DNA of 64,000 nucleotides from Bosea vaviloviae (GCF_001741865.1 NZ_CP017147.1:1727001-1791000); one strand, 5' to 3'; shown: positions 1-9,476, counted from the first letter of the stretch. The notes: generated by a model not told the origin, from the sequence alone. A program made the numbers and translations.

Positions 1-147
1 ATCTATGACGGCTATGCCTATCTCTCGGATTCCAAGCTTCCCGTGGTGATCGCCAGCAGCGCGCTCGCTCTCGCCACGCTCGGCTTCACGCTCTTCGGCG
101 AGGCGCTTCGCGACGCGGTCGATCCTCGCCTCGACGGGGAGCGCTAG
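1..147 (+). CDS. ABC transporter permease, C-terminal end (partial)
   Basis: The first 48 codons are open from base 1 to a TAG at 145. The peptide ends with a hydrophobic helix rich in Ala and Leu followed by a charged tail containing FGEALRDAVDPRL, the usual C-terminus of DppC/OppC-type permeases (typically LGDALRDALDPR). Two oligopeptide-type ATPase genes follow on the same strand, so this is the last part of the permease subunit of that importer. The rest lies outside the window. Confidence 0.85.
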   Translation: MYDGYAYLSDSKLPVVIASSALALATLGFTLFGEALRDAVDPRLDGER

Positions 148-167
148 CGATGGCGCGCACCACCACA

Positions 168-329
168 GTCATTCCGGGGCGGTCCGCAGGACCGAACCCG
201 GAACCCACGACCGGGCGAGCGTTTTTCGGTTGCCGAACCGTGCCACCCGGTCGTGGGTTCCGGGTTCTTCGCGGAGTTTATCCTTGGGCCGACCAAAGGT
301 CGGACCCGAGGGCGAAGCCCCGGAATGAC
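168..329. repeat. Nested palindromic intergenic repeat
   Basis: Two perfect inverted repeats are nested. The outer 13-base arms are at 168-180 and 317-329 (GTCATTCCGGGGC and its complement). The inner 22-base arms are at 194-215 and 246-267. The element lies between the permease and the first ATPase gene of one operon, so its transcript would form a large hairpin that could lower downstream expression. It belongs to the family with GTCAT...ATGAC ends seen repeatedly in this window. Confidence 0.85.
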
Positions 330-342
330 GGGGGAGGGCGGC

Positions 343-1322
<980 letters not shown>

Positions 1323-1326
<4 letters not shown>

Positions 1327-2300
1327 GCGCACCAGTGGCTGAGCCCGCGCCATTGATCGCCTTCGACGGGGTCTCGCTCGTCTATGACGGCAAGGTGCGG
1401 GCGCTCGACGGAGTCTCCTTCGCGATCGACCGCGGCGAGATCGTCGGCCTCGTCGGCGAATCCGGCTCGGGCAAGACCACGCTCTGCCGCGTGCTGATGG
1501 GGCTGCTGCCCGCTTCGTCGGGACGCGTAACGATTGCCGGGGAGCCGCTGGCGGTGCGTCTCGCGCGCGATCCGCTTGGCTTCCGCCGGCAGGTCCAGAT
1601 GCTCAAGCAGGAGGCGGTCGCCTCGCTCTCGCCGCGCATGCGCATCCGGGCGCTGGCCGAGGAGCCGTTGAAGATCCACGGATTGCCGATGGTCGAGGGC
1701 CGCGCCCGCTTGCTGCGCATCCTCAAGCGTCTCGGCCTGCCCGAGGCGACGCTCGACAAGTTTCCGCATCAGGTCTCGGGCGGACAGGCGCGCCGCATCG
1801 CGATCCTGCGCGCTTTGGTGCTGCAGCCTGAGATCATCGTCGCCGACGAGCCCACCGCGGGACTCGACGTCTCCGTGCAGGGCGATCTGCTCAATCTGAT
1901 GCGCGACCTGCATGAGGAGTTCGCGCTGACCTATCTCGTCGTCAGCCACAACCTCAATGTCGTGCGCCGGCTGACCGGCCGGACGATCGTGATGTATCTC
2001 GGCCAGGTCGTCGAGGAGGCGCCGACCAGGGCATTGTTCGAGGCCCCGGCCCACCCCTACGCGGCAGCGCTGCTCTCGACCAACCCGTCCGTCGATCCGG
2101 CCAGGCGCCGCGAGCGCATCATCCTGAAGGGCGAGATCCCGAGCCCGATCAATCCGCCTTCCGGCTGCCGCTTCCATACGCGCTGCCCGCAGGTCGCGGA
2201 GCGTTGCAAGATCGAGATGCCGGAGCTGCGCGAGCTGGGCACCGGTCGCCGCGTGCGTTGCCATTTCCCGTTGACCGAAGCTGCCGCCAGAGCCGGATGA
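1323..2300 (+). CDS. Peptide-type ABC transporter ATP-binding protein (DppF/OppF-like)
   Basis: The second ATPase of the same importer, 325 residues, starting at an ATG that overlaps the previous stop by four bases, which suggests translational coupling. Walker A GESGSGKT is at 45-52, the signature VSGGQARR at 151-158 and Walker [11 protein letters not shown] at 171-180. The C-terminal oligopeptide domain has the segment [10 protein letters not shown] typical of DppF/OppF. Permease, DppD-like and DppF-like genes in a row are the standard layout. The binding protein is presumably upstream of the window. Confidence 0.93.
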
Positions 2301-2347
2301 CTTCAGATGGGCTCCCCTGGTGATCCCACCTGAAGTCATCCGGCTCT
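2289..2347 (+). terminator. Long hairpin spanning the stop codon of the DppF-like gene
   Basis: Inverted arms at 2289-2311 and 2325-2347 match over 23 bases with a single G-T wobble, around a 13-base loop. The gene's TGA lies inside the left arm. TTGTTTT follows a few bases later, so the element may end the ABC operon or protect its 3' end. It lacks a direct U-tract, so rho-independent function is not certain. Confidence 0.6.
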
Positions 2348-2363
2348 ACCGCCTTGTTTTATC

Positions 2364-2407
2364 GCATTTTCTTCACGCGAACCGGTGTCCACTTCGCTCG
2401 AAAATGC
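2364..2407. repeat. Palindromic repeat with CACCGGTTCGCG core (family B)
   Basis: An imperfect palindrome with arms GCATTTTC and GAAAATGC enclosing CACGCGAACCGGTGTCC. Related copies are at 36422-36468, 37186-37227, 55353-55399 and 60848-60891, all intergenic. Confidence 0.75.
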
Positions 2408-2443
2408 TCTAGTCGTACGGCCTGATCCCGAGGAGCAAGAGCC

Positions 2444-3463
2444 ATGTCCGCGCCCGCTGCCATGCCGCCGATCTACATCACCTATATGAACCGCCTCGAC
2501 ATAGAGGCGCTCGCCATCACCGATGACGAGATCCTGGCTGCGATCGAGGGCGCGCTGGCGACGCAAGGGCGCGGCGAGGCGGTGATCGAGCCACGCATGC
2601 ATCTCGAACCCAAGGCGGCGAACGGCCATTTCAACGTGCTGCGCGGTGCGCTCGGAGGCGAGATCGACGCAGCCGGCGTCAAGGTCGTTGGCGACTTCGT
2701 CGAGAACTACAAGATCGGCCTGCCCTCGGAGCTTGCCGTTTTGACCCTGTTCGACCGCTTCAACGGCAGTCCCAAGGCGATCCTCGACGCATCTGGCATC
2801 ACCGATATGCGCACCGGTGCGGTCACTGCCATCGGCGCGAAATATCTCGCTCGCAAGGGCTCAAAGGTGCTCGGCCATATCGGCGCGCGCGGCACCGCCT
2901 ATTGGAATGTCCGCCTGCTCGACCATCTCTTCGATTTCGACGAGATCCGCGTGCATTCGCGCCGGCCCGAGAGCCGCGACGGTTTTGCGGCGAAACTCTC
3001 GGCCGATCTCGGCAAGCGCGTCATCGCCACGCCGGACTGGAGATCCTGCGTCGAGGGCGCCGATATCGTCGTCGAGGCCTCGCGGCTCGACCAGCCCGAG
3101 CCGATGCTGAAGACGCAGTGGATCAAAAAGGGCGCCTTCGTCGTGCCCTAGGGCACGATGAGCGCGGTCGAGTTCTCGCTGACCGACATCATGAGCAAGC
3201 TCGTCGTCGATGATTGGGGCCAGTGCAAGGGCGGCAAGTTCGGCAGCTTGCGCGCCCATGTCGAGGCCGGCAAGCTCTCGGAGGCGACGCTGCATGCCGA
3301 GATGGGCCAGATCGTCGCCGGCCTGAAACCTGGCCGTGAAAGCGAGGACGAGACCATCTTGTTCTGGCATCGCGGTCTGTCGCTGTCGGATATCGCGCTC
3401 GGCCACGCCATGCTGGAGAAGGGCAAGCGGCTGGGCATCGGCCAGCGCCTGCGCTTCGCCTGA
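2444..3463 (+). pseudogene. Ornithine cyclodeaminase family gene interrupted by an in-frame TAG
   Basis: Both halves are in one frame and together would give about 339 residues, normal for the ornithine cyclodeaminase/mu-crystallin family (NAD-dependent enzymes, many converting ornithine to proline, others of unknown substrate). The N-terminal 235 codons include the Rossmann region (IGARGTAYWNVRLL) and end in GAFVVP. Codon 236 is TAG at 3149-3151, and the frame goes on with GTMSAVEFSLTDIM. A Tyr (TAC or TAT) is expected there from the context VP-Y-GTMSAVE, so one substitution explains the break. A nonsense mutation or a sequencing error is likely. The C-terminal 101 residues would otherwise need a new start at ATG 3158. 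Confidence 0.85.
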
Positions 3464-3477
3464 ACGGGATCAGGCCG

Positions 3478-4284
3478 ATGCTCGTCGCCAATGCGCGGAT
3501 GTATGCGGTCAATGCCGGCGTTCGCGCCGCCTGGGCGAAACTGTTCGCACTGGTCTCGCAGAAGGCCGGCGTGCCGCTTGCGGTGATCGAGCATGCCGCG
3601 CCCGCGCCGCTTGAAGCGCTCTGGCGGCGCCAGGATCTCGGCCTCGCCTTCATCTGCGGCTTTCCCTTCGCCAGTGGCGGCTTTCCCGTGCAGCCGATCG
3701 CGGCGCCCATCCCCGCAAACCCGCTCGCATCCGGAAAACCTCTCTACGCCAGCGACCTGATCGTGCGCGCCAACGGTCCGCTCCGGACGCTGCAGGATAC
3801 GTTTGGCGGCCGCATCGGCTGGACGGCGCGGCATTCGCAATCCGGCTTCCAGGCGCTGCGTGGACATCTGCTGCCTTATGTCAAATCCGGCGCACCGCTC
3901 TATCGCGAGAGCCTCGGCGAGCTGATGACGCCGCGCCGGGTGATCGAGGCCGTGCTCAACGACCGGATCGATATCGGGCCGCTCGATTCCTATTTCCACG
4001 ATGTGCTGAAGCGGCATGAGCCCGAGACGGCGGCAAGGCTGCGCGTGGTCGCGACGACGCAAGCAACGCCGATGCCGCTGCTGGCTGCTTCGAGCGGGAT
4101 CGATCCCGCGATTATTGCAGCCCTGCGTGGCACGTTGCTGGCGCTTGGCGCGGCCTCGGCGGCAAAGTCTGTCCTCGTCGAATTGTGCCTCACCGGCTTT
4201 GCCGCCGTCGAGCCTGACGACTACAGGCCTTTGCTGGCGCAGGCCGCAGCCCTCGACGAATCCGGATATGGCGAGCCGGGATAG
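3478..4284 (+). CDS. PhnD/SsuA-type substrate-binding-like protein
   Basis: A 268-residue protein resembling the type 2 periplasmic-binding fold of phosphonate/sulfonate ABC receptors (PhnD-like). The segments YASDLIVRANGPLRTLQDTFGGRIGWT and SGAPLYRESLGELMTPRRVIEAVL are spread as in that family, and a GPLDSYFHD motif follows. No signal peptide is visible from ATG 3478, which is odd for a transporter receptor. The protein may be cytoplasmic or act as a ligand sensor. It lies 14 bases after the broken cyclodeaminase gene and probably forms an operon with it. It converges on the SDR operon. Confidence 0.7.
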   Translation: MLVANARMYAVNAGVRAAWAKLFALVSQKAGVPLAVIEHAAPAPLEALWRRQDLGLAFICGFPFASGGFPVQPIAAPIPANPLASGKPLYASDLIVRANGPLRTLQDTFGGRIGWTARHSQSGFQALRGHLLPYVKSGAPLYRESLGELMTPRRVIEAVLNDRIDIGPLDSYFHDVLKRHEPETAARLRVVATTQATPMPLLAASSGIDPAIIAALRGTLLALGAASAAKSVLVELCLTGFAAVEPDDYRPLLAQAAALDESGYGEPG

Positions 4285-4291
4285 GGCGCGC

Positions 4292-5062
4292 TCAGTCGTT
4301 CCAGAGGCCACCGGTGATGCTGATCGTCTCGCCCGTGATGTAGTCGGCTTCGTCTGAGGACAGGAAGGCGACGGCCTTGGCGATGTCGTCGGGCAATCCC
4401 GGTCGCCGCAGGGGGATCGCTTGCGCGCGCTCATAGGCGTCGGGCAGTCCCTCGGCCTTGCGCTTGATCTCGGATTCGTCGCGCATCTTGGTGTCGACAA
4501 TCAGGCCCGGCCCGACGGCGTTGACACGCACGCCGTGCTCGCCGAGTTCGGTCGCGAGCGACTGGGTGATGCCGATGATCGCGAATTTCGAGGCGCAATA
4601 GGCACTGTACGAAGCCACGCCCGATTTTCCCATCCAGGAGGCGATGTTGACGATTGCGCCCTTGCGGTTCCCAACCATCTCGGGCGCGACGGCGCGCGTC
4701 ATGTGGAACAGCCCGTCGACATTGACTGAGAAATGCGCCTTCCAGTCCGCCTCGCTGGTCTCGAGCAGCTTGCCGACCTTCAGGATGCCGGCATTGTTGA
4801 CCAGGATGTCGATGGGGCCGAGCGCCGCGCGCAGCGTCGCGACCGCGGCCTCTACCTGAGCGCTCGACGAGACGTCGCCGGCCGCCACCGCGACCTTGCC
4901 GCCATCCTTACGCAGGCTTTCAGCCGTCGCCTCGGCGGCTGCGAGATCAAAATCCAGAATGCCGACATCGCAGCCCTCAGTGAGCAGCCGCGCCGCGATG
5001 GCCCGGCCGATGCCATGGGCGGCGCCGGTGACGATCGCCTTGCGTCCTTCAAGCCCGTACAT
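4292..5062 (-). CDS. SDR family NAD(P)-dependent oxidoreductase
   Basis: A classical short-chain dehydrogenase/reductase of 256 residues. The cofactor motif TGAAHGIG is near residues 12-19, NNAG near 88-91, the catalytic Ser in NIASWMGKSG near 140 and YxxxK (YSAYCASK) near 153. The end GETISITGGLWND is typical of the FabG-like group. It is the last gene of a minus-strand operon, and the substrate is not evident. An AT-rich motif (TATAATATATCAG) lies just upstream and recurs before the next SDR gene. Confidence 0.9.
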   Translation of the reverse strand: MYGLEGRKAIVTGAAHGIGRAIAARLLTEGCDVGILDFDLAAAEATAESLRKDGGKVAVAAGDVSSSAQVEAAVATLRAALGPIDILVNNAGILKVGKLLETSEADWKAHFSVNVDGLFHMTRAVAPEMVGNRKGAIVNIASWMGKSGVASYSAYCASKFAIIGITQSLATELGEHGVRVNAVGPGLIVDTKMRDESEIKRKAEGLPDAYERAQAIPLRRPGLPDDIAKAVAFLSSDEADYITGETISITGGLWND

Positions 5063-5107
5063 GCGCGGAAATCCTGTCGATCGGAGTCTGGAGAGCGAGC
5101 CGCCTTC

Positions 5108-5120
5108 TATAATATATCAG
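5108..5120. promoter_or_regulatory. AT-rich motif sharing ATATATCAG with 5913-5925
   Basis: TATAATATATCAG lies about 46 bases upstream of the start of the 4292-5062 SDR gene, in very GC-rich surroundings. A nearly identical element precedes the other SDR gene of the cluster. It could be a -10 region or an operator of a GntR-type regulator. This rests on motif recurrence only. Confidence 0.35.
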
Positions 5121-5875
5121 CGCGCTGTCCAACCACCGTCGGCAACCAGCGTCGTTCCCGTGCAGAACGACGACTCGTCGCTGGCGAGAAAGAGCATCGC
5201 CCTGGCGATCTCGACGGGCTGTCCCAGTCGCTCCATGGCCTGGCGCTGCTCGAGGCCGCGCCGGAGTTCGGCGCCGTCAGGTCCGCTCAGGATCTTGGCG
5301 AAATAGGGCGATTCGATCGTGCCCGGCGCGACGCAGTTGATCCGGATCTTGGCCGCGACATGGTCGATCGCCATTGCCCGCGTCAGCGCGGCGACCGCGC
5401 CCTTGGAGGCGACATAGGCTGCGCGATCGGTGATGCCGACATTGGCGACGGCAGACGCCGTGTTGACGATGACGCCGCCGCCCTGTTTCTCCATCACCGG
5501 AATGGCGTATTTGCAGCCGAAGAACACGCCCTTGACGTTCACCGCCATCAGCGCGTCCCAGTCGGCTTCCGATGTGGTTACGACCGTGCCGGCGAAACCG
5601 AAGCCGGCATTGTTGACGAGGATGTCGAGCCGGCCATGATCGGCGACAACCCTGTCGATCATGGCCTTGATCTCGGCTTCCTTGCTGACGTCGATCGTAT
5701 GTGCGCTCGCCTTGCCGGAACTGCTCTTGATCTCGGCCGCGACGCGTTCCGCGGCAGCCCCGTCACGGTCGGCGACGATCACGACTGCGCCCTCTGCAGC
5801 GAAGAGCTTCGCCGCCTCGTGGCCGATGCCGGAACCGCCGCCGGTGATGATCGCGATCCTGCCAGCAAGCTTCAT
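5117..5875 (-). CDS. SDR family oxidoreductase (FabG-like)
   Basis: A 252-residue short-chain dehydrogenase. TGGGSGIG is near the N-terminus, NNAG near residue 87, the catalytic Ser in NTASAVANVG and YVASK follow, and the C-terminus is TGTTLVADGGWTAR. The start at 5875 (MKLAGRIAIITGGG) fits the family. The open frame runs 13 codons further but crosses the AT-rich motif at 5913-5925. It shares the operon with the SDR gene downstream and an aspartate-dehydrogenase-like gene upstream, suggesting two oxidation steps on one catabolic route. Confidence 0.9.
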   Translation of the reverse strand: MKLAGRIAIITGGGSGIGHEAAKLFAAEGAVVIVADRDGAAAERVAAEIKSSSGKASAHTIDVSKEAEIKAMIDRVVADHGRLDILVNNAGFGFAGTVVTTSEADWDALMAVNVKGVFFGCKYAIPVMEKQGGGVIVNTASAVANVGITDRAAYVASKGAVAALTRAMAIDHVAAKIRINCVAPGTIESPYFAKILSGPDGAELRRGLEQRQAMERLGQPVEIARAMLFLASDESSFCTGTTLVADGGWTAR

Positions 5876-5912
5876 CCTGTCCGTCCTTCGTCTCGTCACG
5901 GGATTGCGCCGC

Positions 5913-5925
5913 ATTTATATATCAG
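5913..5925. promoter_or_regulatory. AT-rich motif upstream of the second SDR gene
   Basis: ATTTATATATCAG is 38 bases upstream of ATG 5875 (minus strand). It matches the motif at 5108-5120 in its last nine bases. Its recurrence before two co-directional SDR genes suggests a shared promoter or operator element. Confidence 0.35.
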
Positions 5926-5938
5926 GTGCGAATGGCCG

Positions 5939-6745
5939 TCACAGCATCATCACGGGAGCGAAGAACTGCTCGATCGCCGCCAGCAGCGAGCGGCCGACGA
6001 TCCAGGAGGATTTCGGATTGCTCGGCGAGGGCCGGTTGGCGATGGCAAGATGCATCGTGCCGAATTCGCTGCGCGCCGTCACGACATGGGTGTTGCCGGT
6101 CGTGGCGGGGTCGCAGATCACATCGACGCCGGTCGCCTCGAAGCCCGGCCCCGCCAGCGCCAGCGCGGCCGCGACATTGAGGTTTTGCGGATAGGCGGCC
6201 GCCGCCTCGCGCGCATTGCCCGAGAACAGGGTCACGGGGGCGTCGAGCCTGTCGGGATCATGGCCGAGCGCCTTGAGCTCAGCGCTCCAGGCTGCGGGAG
6301 GCTTGCGCGATTCATAGCGCAGCGTGAGCTCGCTTGCGTGCCGAACCGCGCGGACATAGTCGAGCCCACCGAGCGCGCCCGAGGGCAGCAGCAAGCGCCC
6401 GCCATGCTCGCGTGCCGTGGCGACGAGGCTCGCAAGCAAAGCCGCGTCATGCAAGGCGCCGATCGAGGAGATCAGCACAGGCAGGCCAAGCGTCAGACAG
6501 CCCGGAACGCTGGCGCGCACCGCCTCATGGCCTGCCGCCTCGACGACGAGGTCGGGCGCGAAGGCGGCGAGCTCGGCGAGGTCCGAGAGTGGCGTGCAGC
6601 TCTGCGGCAGGCGCTGGCGCGAGGCCGATCCTGGCTTCAGCAACACGCCGAGCACGTAGCCCGGCTGCGGAGCGTCGAGCAGCGTGGCGGCAAGATCGCC
6701 GGCGATCGCGCCGAAGCCGATCAGGACGAGGCGGCGCGGCTTCAT
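5939..6745 (-). CDS. Aspartate dehydrogenase-like NAD(P)-binding protein
   Basis: A 268-residue protein with an N-terminal Rossmann motif (RLVLIGFGAIAGDLAATLL), a middle part with VVEAAGHEAVR and LLPSGALGGLDYVRA, and a C-terminal GNTHVVTARSEFGTMHL. These are hallmarks of the L-aspartate dehydrogenase (NadX-like) domain family, which reductively aminates oxaloacetate or related 2-oxo acids. The ATG at 6745 overlaps the stop of the upstream hydrolase gene (ATGA). Members near catabolic genes often act on unknown amino acids, so the substrate is left open. Confidence 0.82.
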   Translation of the reverse strand: MKPRRLVLIGFGAIAGDLAATLLDAPQPGYVLGVLLKPGSASRQRLPQSCTPLSDLAELAAFAPDLVVEAAGHEAVRASVPGCLTLGLPVLISSIGALHDAALLASLVATAREHGGRLLLPSGALGGLDYVRAVRHASELTLRYESRKPPAAWSAELKALGHDPDRLDAPVTLFSGNAREAAAAYPQNLNVAAALALAGPGFEATGVDVICDPATTGNTHVVTARSEFGTMHLAIANRPSPSNPKSSWIVGRSLLAAIEQFFAPVMML

Positions 6746-7569
6746 CCGAGCTCGCCGATCCATTCCGCGACATTCGCGGTGAAGGCGTCGGGCCGCGAGA
6801 CCGGGAAGAAGTGCCCGCCAGTGTCGAGCATCGTCTTGCGCGATCCAGGCAGCGCCGCCGCCAGCTCCTCCTGCAGGAAGGCCGGCACGATCATGTCGTC
6901 GCGCGCACCCAGGATCAGGATCGGCATCATCAGCGAGGCGGTGCTGGCGGAGCCGTCGAAGGACATCAACGCGTCGATGCGCTCACGCACGACCTGCCGC
7001 GCCTGCGCCGTCACCGGGGCAGAGGTGAGGGCGGCCTCGTAGGTGGCCCAATTCGCCTCGATCCAGGCCGGCGGATAGGCCAACAGCGCGGCGGTCGCGG
7101 CATAGGCATGCGGGTTCTCGTCGAGGATCGCGCGGCGGGTGCCGAACAGGCTGGTCATGTAGCGGCTGGGCTTGAGCCAGGTCGCGCTCAGGATCAGCCC
7201 GTCGAGCCGTTCGGGCGCGAGCCGACCCAGCGCCTGGCCGATGCAGCCGCCGGTCGAATGGCCGAGCAGGACGGTGCGATCGGCGCCGGCGGCGTCGAGC
7301 ACGCCAAGGCAGTCCTGCGCCAATTGGTCGATGGTGCAGGCGGCGGTGCCGCGCGTGCTCGCGCCGATGCCGCGCTGGTCGAAGCGGATGACGCGGAAGG
7401 AGCGCGCCAGCGTCGTGGCATTGCTCTTCCAGAAGCCGGCTGTACCGCCCAGCCCGCTGACGAGCAGCAGCGTCGGGCCCTGACCCTCGCTGGTCGCGTG
7501 CAGTACGGCGCCGTCGGGAGTTTCGGCGGTGAAATGTCCGGCCGCGCCGGATTGCGATGCGGTGCTCAT
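6742..7569 (-). CDS. Alpha/beta hydrolase
   Basis: A 275-residue alpha/beta-fold hydrolase. The oxyanion region LLLVSGLGGTAGFW is followed by the nucleophile elbow GHSTGG (near residue 100), an acid Asp in LGARDDMIVP and the catalytic His in GGHFFPVSRPD. The family includes esterases, C-C hydrolases and lactonases. Overlapping starts and stops with both neighbours place it in the middle of a tightly coupled operon, so it probably hydrolyses an intermediate of the same pathway. Confidence 0.88.
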   Translation of the reverse strand: MSTASQSGAAGHFTAETPDGAVLHATSEGQGPTLLLVSGLGGTAGFWKSNATTLARSFRVIRFDQRGIGASTRGTAACTIDQLAQDCLGVLDAAGADRTVLLGHSTGGCIGQALGRLAPERLDGLILSATWLKPSRYMTSLFGTRRAILDENPHAYAATAALLAYPPAWIEANWATYEAALTSAPVTAQARQVVRERIDALMSFDGSASTASLMMPILILGARDDMIVPAFLQEELAAALPGSRKTMLDTGGHFFPVSRPDAFTANVAEWIGELG

Positions 7570-7880
7570 TGCAGTGGCGAATAGGAAACGGGGTTGAGGA
7601 TGCGCGTGTTCTGGATGTCGATCAGCCCATCGACGCGCTTGAGGTAGTCCTGCCAGCGCGGATCGGCCAGCATCGTCTTGCGCTTGGCCGTGCGCTCGTC
7701 GAGGCTCTGATAGCTCCAGAGCGCGACGACATGGTTCAGCTCGCCGATCTCGGTGGTGAAATAGGCGATGAAATTGCCCAGATGCTCCTTCTGCAGCGGC
7801 AGGCCGTGTTCGCCATAGATCTTGACGAATTCGCCAAGCTTGCCGGCCTTGATGCGATAATCGCGCTCTTCATAGATCAT
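7566..7880 (-). CDS. NIPSNAP family protein
   Basis: A 104-residue protein beginning MIYEERDYRIKAGKLGEF, the typical opening of NIPSNAP domain proteins, with the family pattern LGNFIAYFTTEIGELNHVVALWSYQSLDER and W in DPRWQDYL. These ferredoxin-like-fold proteins have poorly known roles and often sit in small-molecule catabolic operons. Start 7880 has a GGGGAGGA ribosome site, and the longer open frame upstream lacks this fold. It is the first gene of a five-gene minus-strand operon (7880 down to 4292). Confidence 0.88.
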   Translation of the reverse strand: MIYEERDYRIKAGKLGEFVKIYGEHGLPLQKEHLGNFIAYFTTEIGELNHVVALWSYQSLDERTAKRKTMLADPRWQDYLKRVDGLIDIQNTRILNPVSYSPLQ

Positions 7881-8185
7881 CGGGCGATCCTCCCCTCTCA
7901 CGCATCGGGCACGAGGATCTGCGCCCTCATGCTCATGCGTCTGCTGCATCACGCTGAGCCGTTCGCCGCAACTGCGGCGTCGGTCATGCCTGCTAAGCAT
8001 GGCCTAGCTGGCTCGCCGCCGCCATGCCCGCAAAGACGGGGCCGGGGCGCAGGCCATGCAGATCACCTTTCGGGAAGCGACCCGACTGGGGCGGCCGCAG
8101 AGTCCGGTCTGGACTTGCGTTCTCGGGTGAGGGCGGCTGTTCCGGATCGGCGGCCGCAGCCTTACGCGGCGTGCCGTTGGGTCAT
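7881..8185. other. Intergenic region upstream of the NIPSNAP operon
   Basis: About 305 bases between the operon start (7880) and the exbD stop (8186), both on the minus strand. It must hold the operon promoter, but no convincing -35/-10 pair is visible. No conserved ORF was recognised. Confidence 0.5.
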
Positions 8186-8680
8186 TTACGGCTGCGCGCC
8201 GGCCGGCGAAGCCGGGGCCGCGGGGATCTCGCCGGCGGCCGGGGCAGGCGCGTTCGGGCCTTCGAGCCCGACCAGCGCGATCTTGAGATAGCCCGCCGCG
8301 CGTAGCGTGTTCATCAGCTTGACGACCTCGCCATAGGAGACCGACTGGTCGGCGCGCACGAAGATACGCTGCTCGCGGTCGGATCTGGTCTGGGCGTCGA
8401 GCGCCGTGGCGAGCTGGTCGGCAGCGACGGGCTGTTCGCCCAGCACCATCGCGAGATCGGCCTTCAGCGTCAGGAAGACCGGCTTCTCGGGGCGCGGCTG
8501 AGGCTTGGCGGTCGAGACCGGAAGCTCGACTGGCGCATCGACGGTGGAGAGCGGGGCTGCGACCATGAAGATGATCAGCAGCACCAGGATCACGTCGATG
8601 AACGGCGTGACATTGATCTCGCTGGCTTCGGGCAGGTCGTCGTCGCCGAAGCCGCCATTCGCATTGATGCCGCCGGCCAT
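8186..8680 (-). CDS. exbD: Biopolymer transport protein ExbD
   Basis: A 164-residue inner-membrane protein of the ExbB-ExbD proton motor that energises TonB-dependent outer-membrane uptake. After a short cytoplasmic N-terminus comes INVTPFIDVILVLLIIFMV, the single membrane helix with the essential Asp (near residue 29). The periplasmic domain follows (IFVRADQSVSYGEVVKLMNTLRAAGY), then a Pro/Ala-rich tail longer than usual. It starts four bases after exbB ends. No tonB gene is next to it here. Confidence 0.95.
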   Translation of the reverse strand: MAGGINANGGFGDDDLPEASEINVTPFIDVILVLLIIFMVAAPLSTVDAPVELPVSTAKPQPRPEKPVFLTLKADLAMVLGEQPVAADQLATALDAQTRSDREQRIFVRADQSVSYGEVVKLMNTLRAAGYLKIALVGLEGPNAPAPAAGEIPAAPASPAGAQP

Positions 8681-8684
8681 GGCC

Positions 8685-9476
8685 TCACTCCGCCGCGCGC
8701 TGGAGCGCGCTGCGGCCGCGGTCGAGATCGCGCGAGACCAGCCGGGCCACAGTCGCGGCGGCGTCGCCGACCTCGGCGCGGTAGCCGGCGATGCCGCGGC
8801 TGAACAGGTTGTAGATGATTACGGCGGGAATGGCGGCGACGAGGCCGATCGCGGTGGCGAGCAGCGCCTCGGCGATGCCCGGAGCAACCACGGCGAGGTT
8901 TGTGGTCTGCGCCTTGGAGATGCCGATGAACGAATTCATGATGCCCCAGACGGTGCCGAACAGGCCGACGAAGGGTGCCGTCGAGCCGATCGTCGCCAGC
9001 CAGCCCGTGCCGCGCGCGATCTCGCGGCTGGCGGCGAGCTCGATCCGGTGCAGCCGCGAGACGACGCGCTCCTTGATGCCGTCCTTGTCATAGGCCTGCT
9101 TGGAGGCGTGCATCTCCTCCACAGCGGCCTCGATCAGCTTGCGGCCGAGCCTTTGCGCTTTGTCGAGCGCGAGCGAAGCCTCGCCGAGGGTGGTCTGCTT
9201 TGCCAGGATTCGGGTCGCCTGCCGCAGCCGGCGCTTGGCGGCGCTCAATTCAAGCGTCTTGGCGAGCCCGATCGTCCAGGTCACGACCGAGGCGAAGGCC
9301 AGGCCCGCCATCACCGATTTCACGACGATATCGGCGGCCATGAACATTGACCAGGGCGAGAGGTCGTGCGGCATGGTCGAGGCCTGCGCATGGGCCAGGG
9401 CGGGGATGAACAGGAACGTCGCAGCGGCTGCGAGGCGCAACGTCCGGCGATATCCGGTGGTTGATTGGCGCGTCAT
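8685..9476 (-). CDS. exbB: TonB-system proton channel ExbB
   Basis: A 263-residue MotA/TolQ/ExbB-family protein. ATG 9476 is followed by a signal-like stretch (LRLAAAATFLFIPALAHAQ), as in the long ExbB form of alphaproteobacteria. Membrane helices lie near residues 45-70, 150-175 and 185-210, with the conserved GLFGTVWGIMNSF and AIGLVAAIPAVIIYN segments. It forms an operon with exbD. The frame is open up to 9665, but that part has no family character. A possible Irr box lies about 220 bases upstream. Confidence 0.94.
   Translation of the reverse strand: MTRQSTTGYRRTLRLAAAATFLFIPALAHAQASTMPHDLSPWSMFMAADIVVKSVMAGLAFASVVTWTIGLAKTLELSAAKRRLRQATRILAKQTTLGEASLALDKAQRLGRKLIEAAVEEMHASKQAYDKDGIKERVVSRLHRIELAASREIARGTGWLATIGSTAPFVGLFGTVWGIMNSFIGISKAQTTNLAVVAPGIAEALLATAIGLVAAIPAVIIYNLFSRGIAGYRAEVGDAAATVARLVSRDLDRGRSALQRAAE

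Noticed and set aside
3149..3151. TAG as a pyrrolysine or other recoding site
   Set aside because: The family has Tyr here, no recoding element is visible, and alphaproteobacteria of this kind do not use pyrrolysine. A point mutation or read error is simpler.
4733..7042. 769-codon open frame on the plus strand through the SDR and dehydrogenase genes
   Set aside because: It is antisense to four well-supported minus-strand genes and has Arg/Asp/Gly-rich low-complexity composition with no domain, a usual shadow in high-GC DNA.
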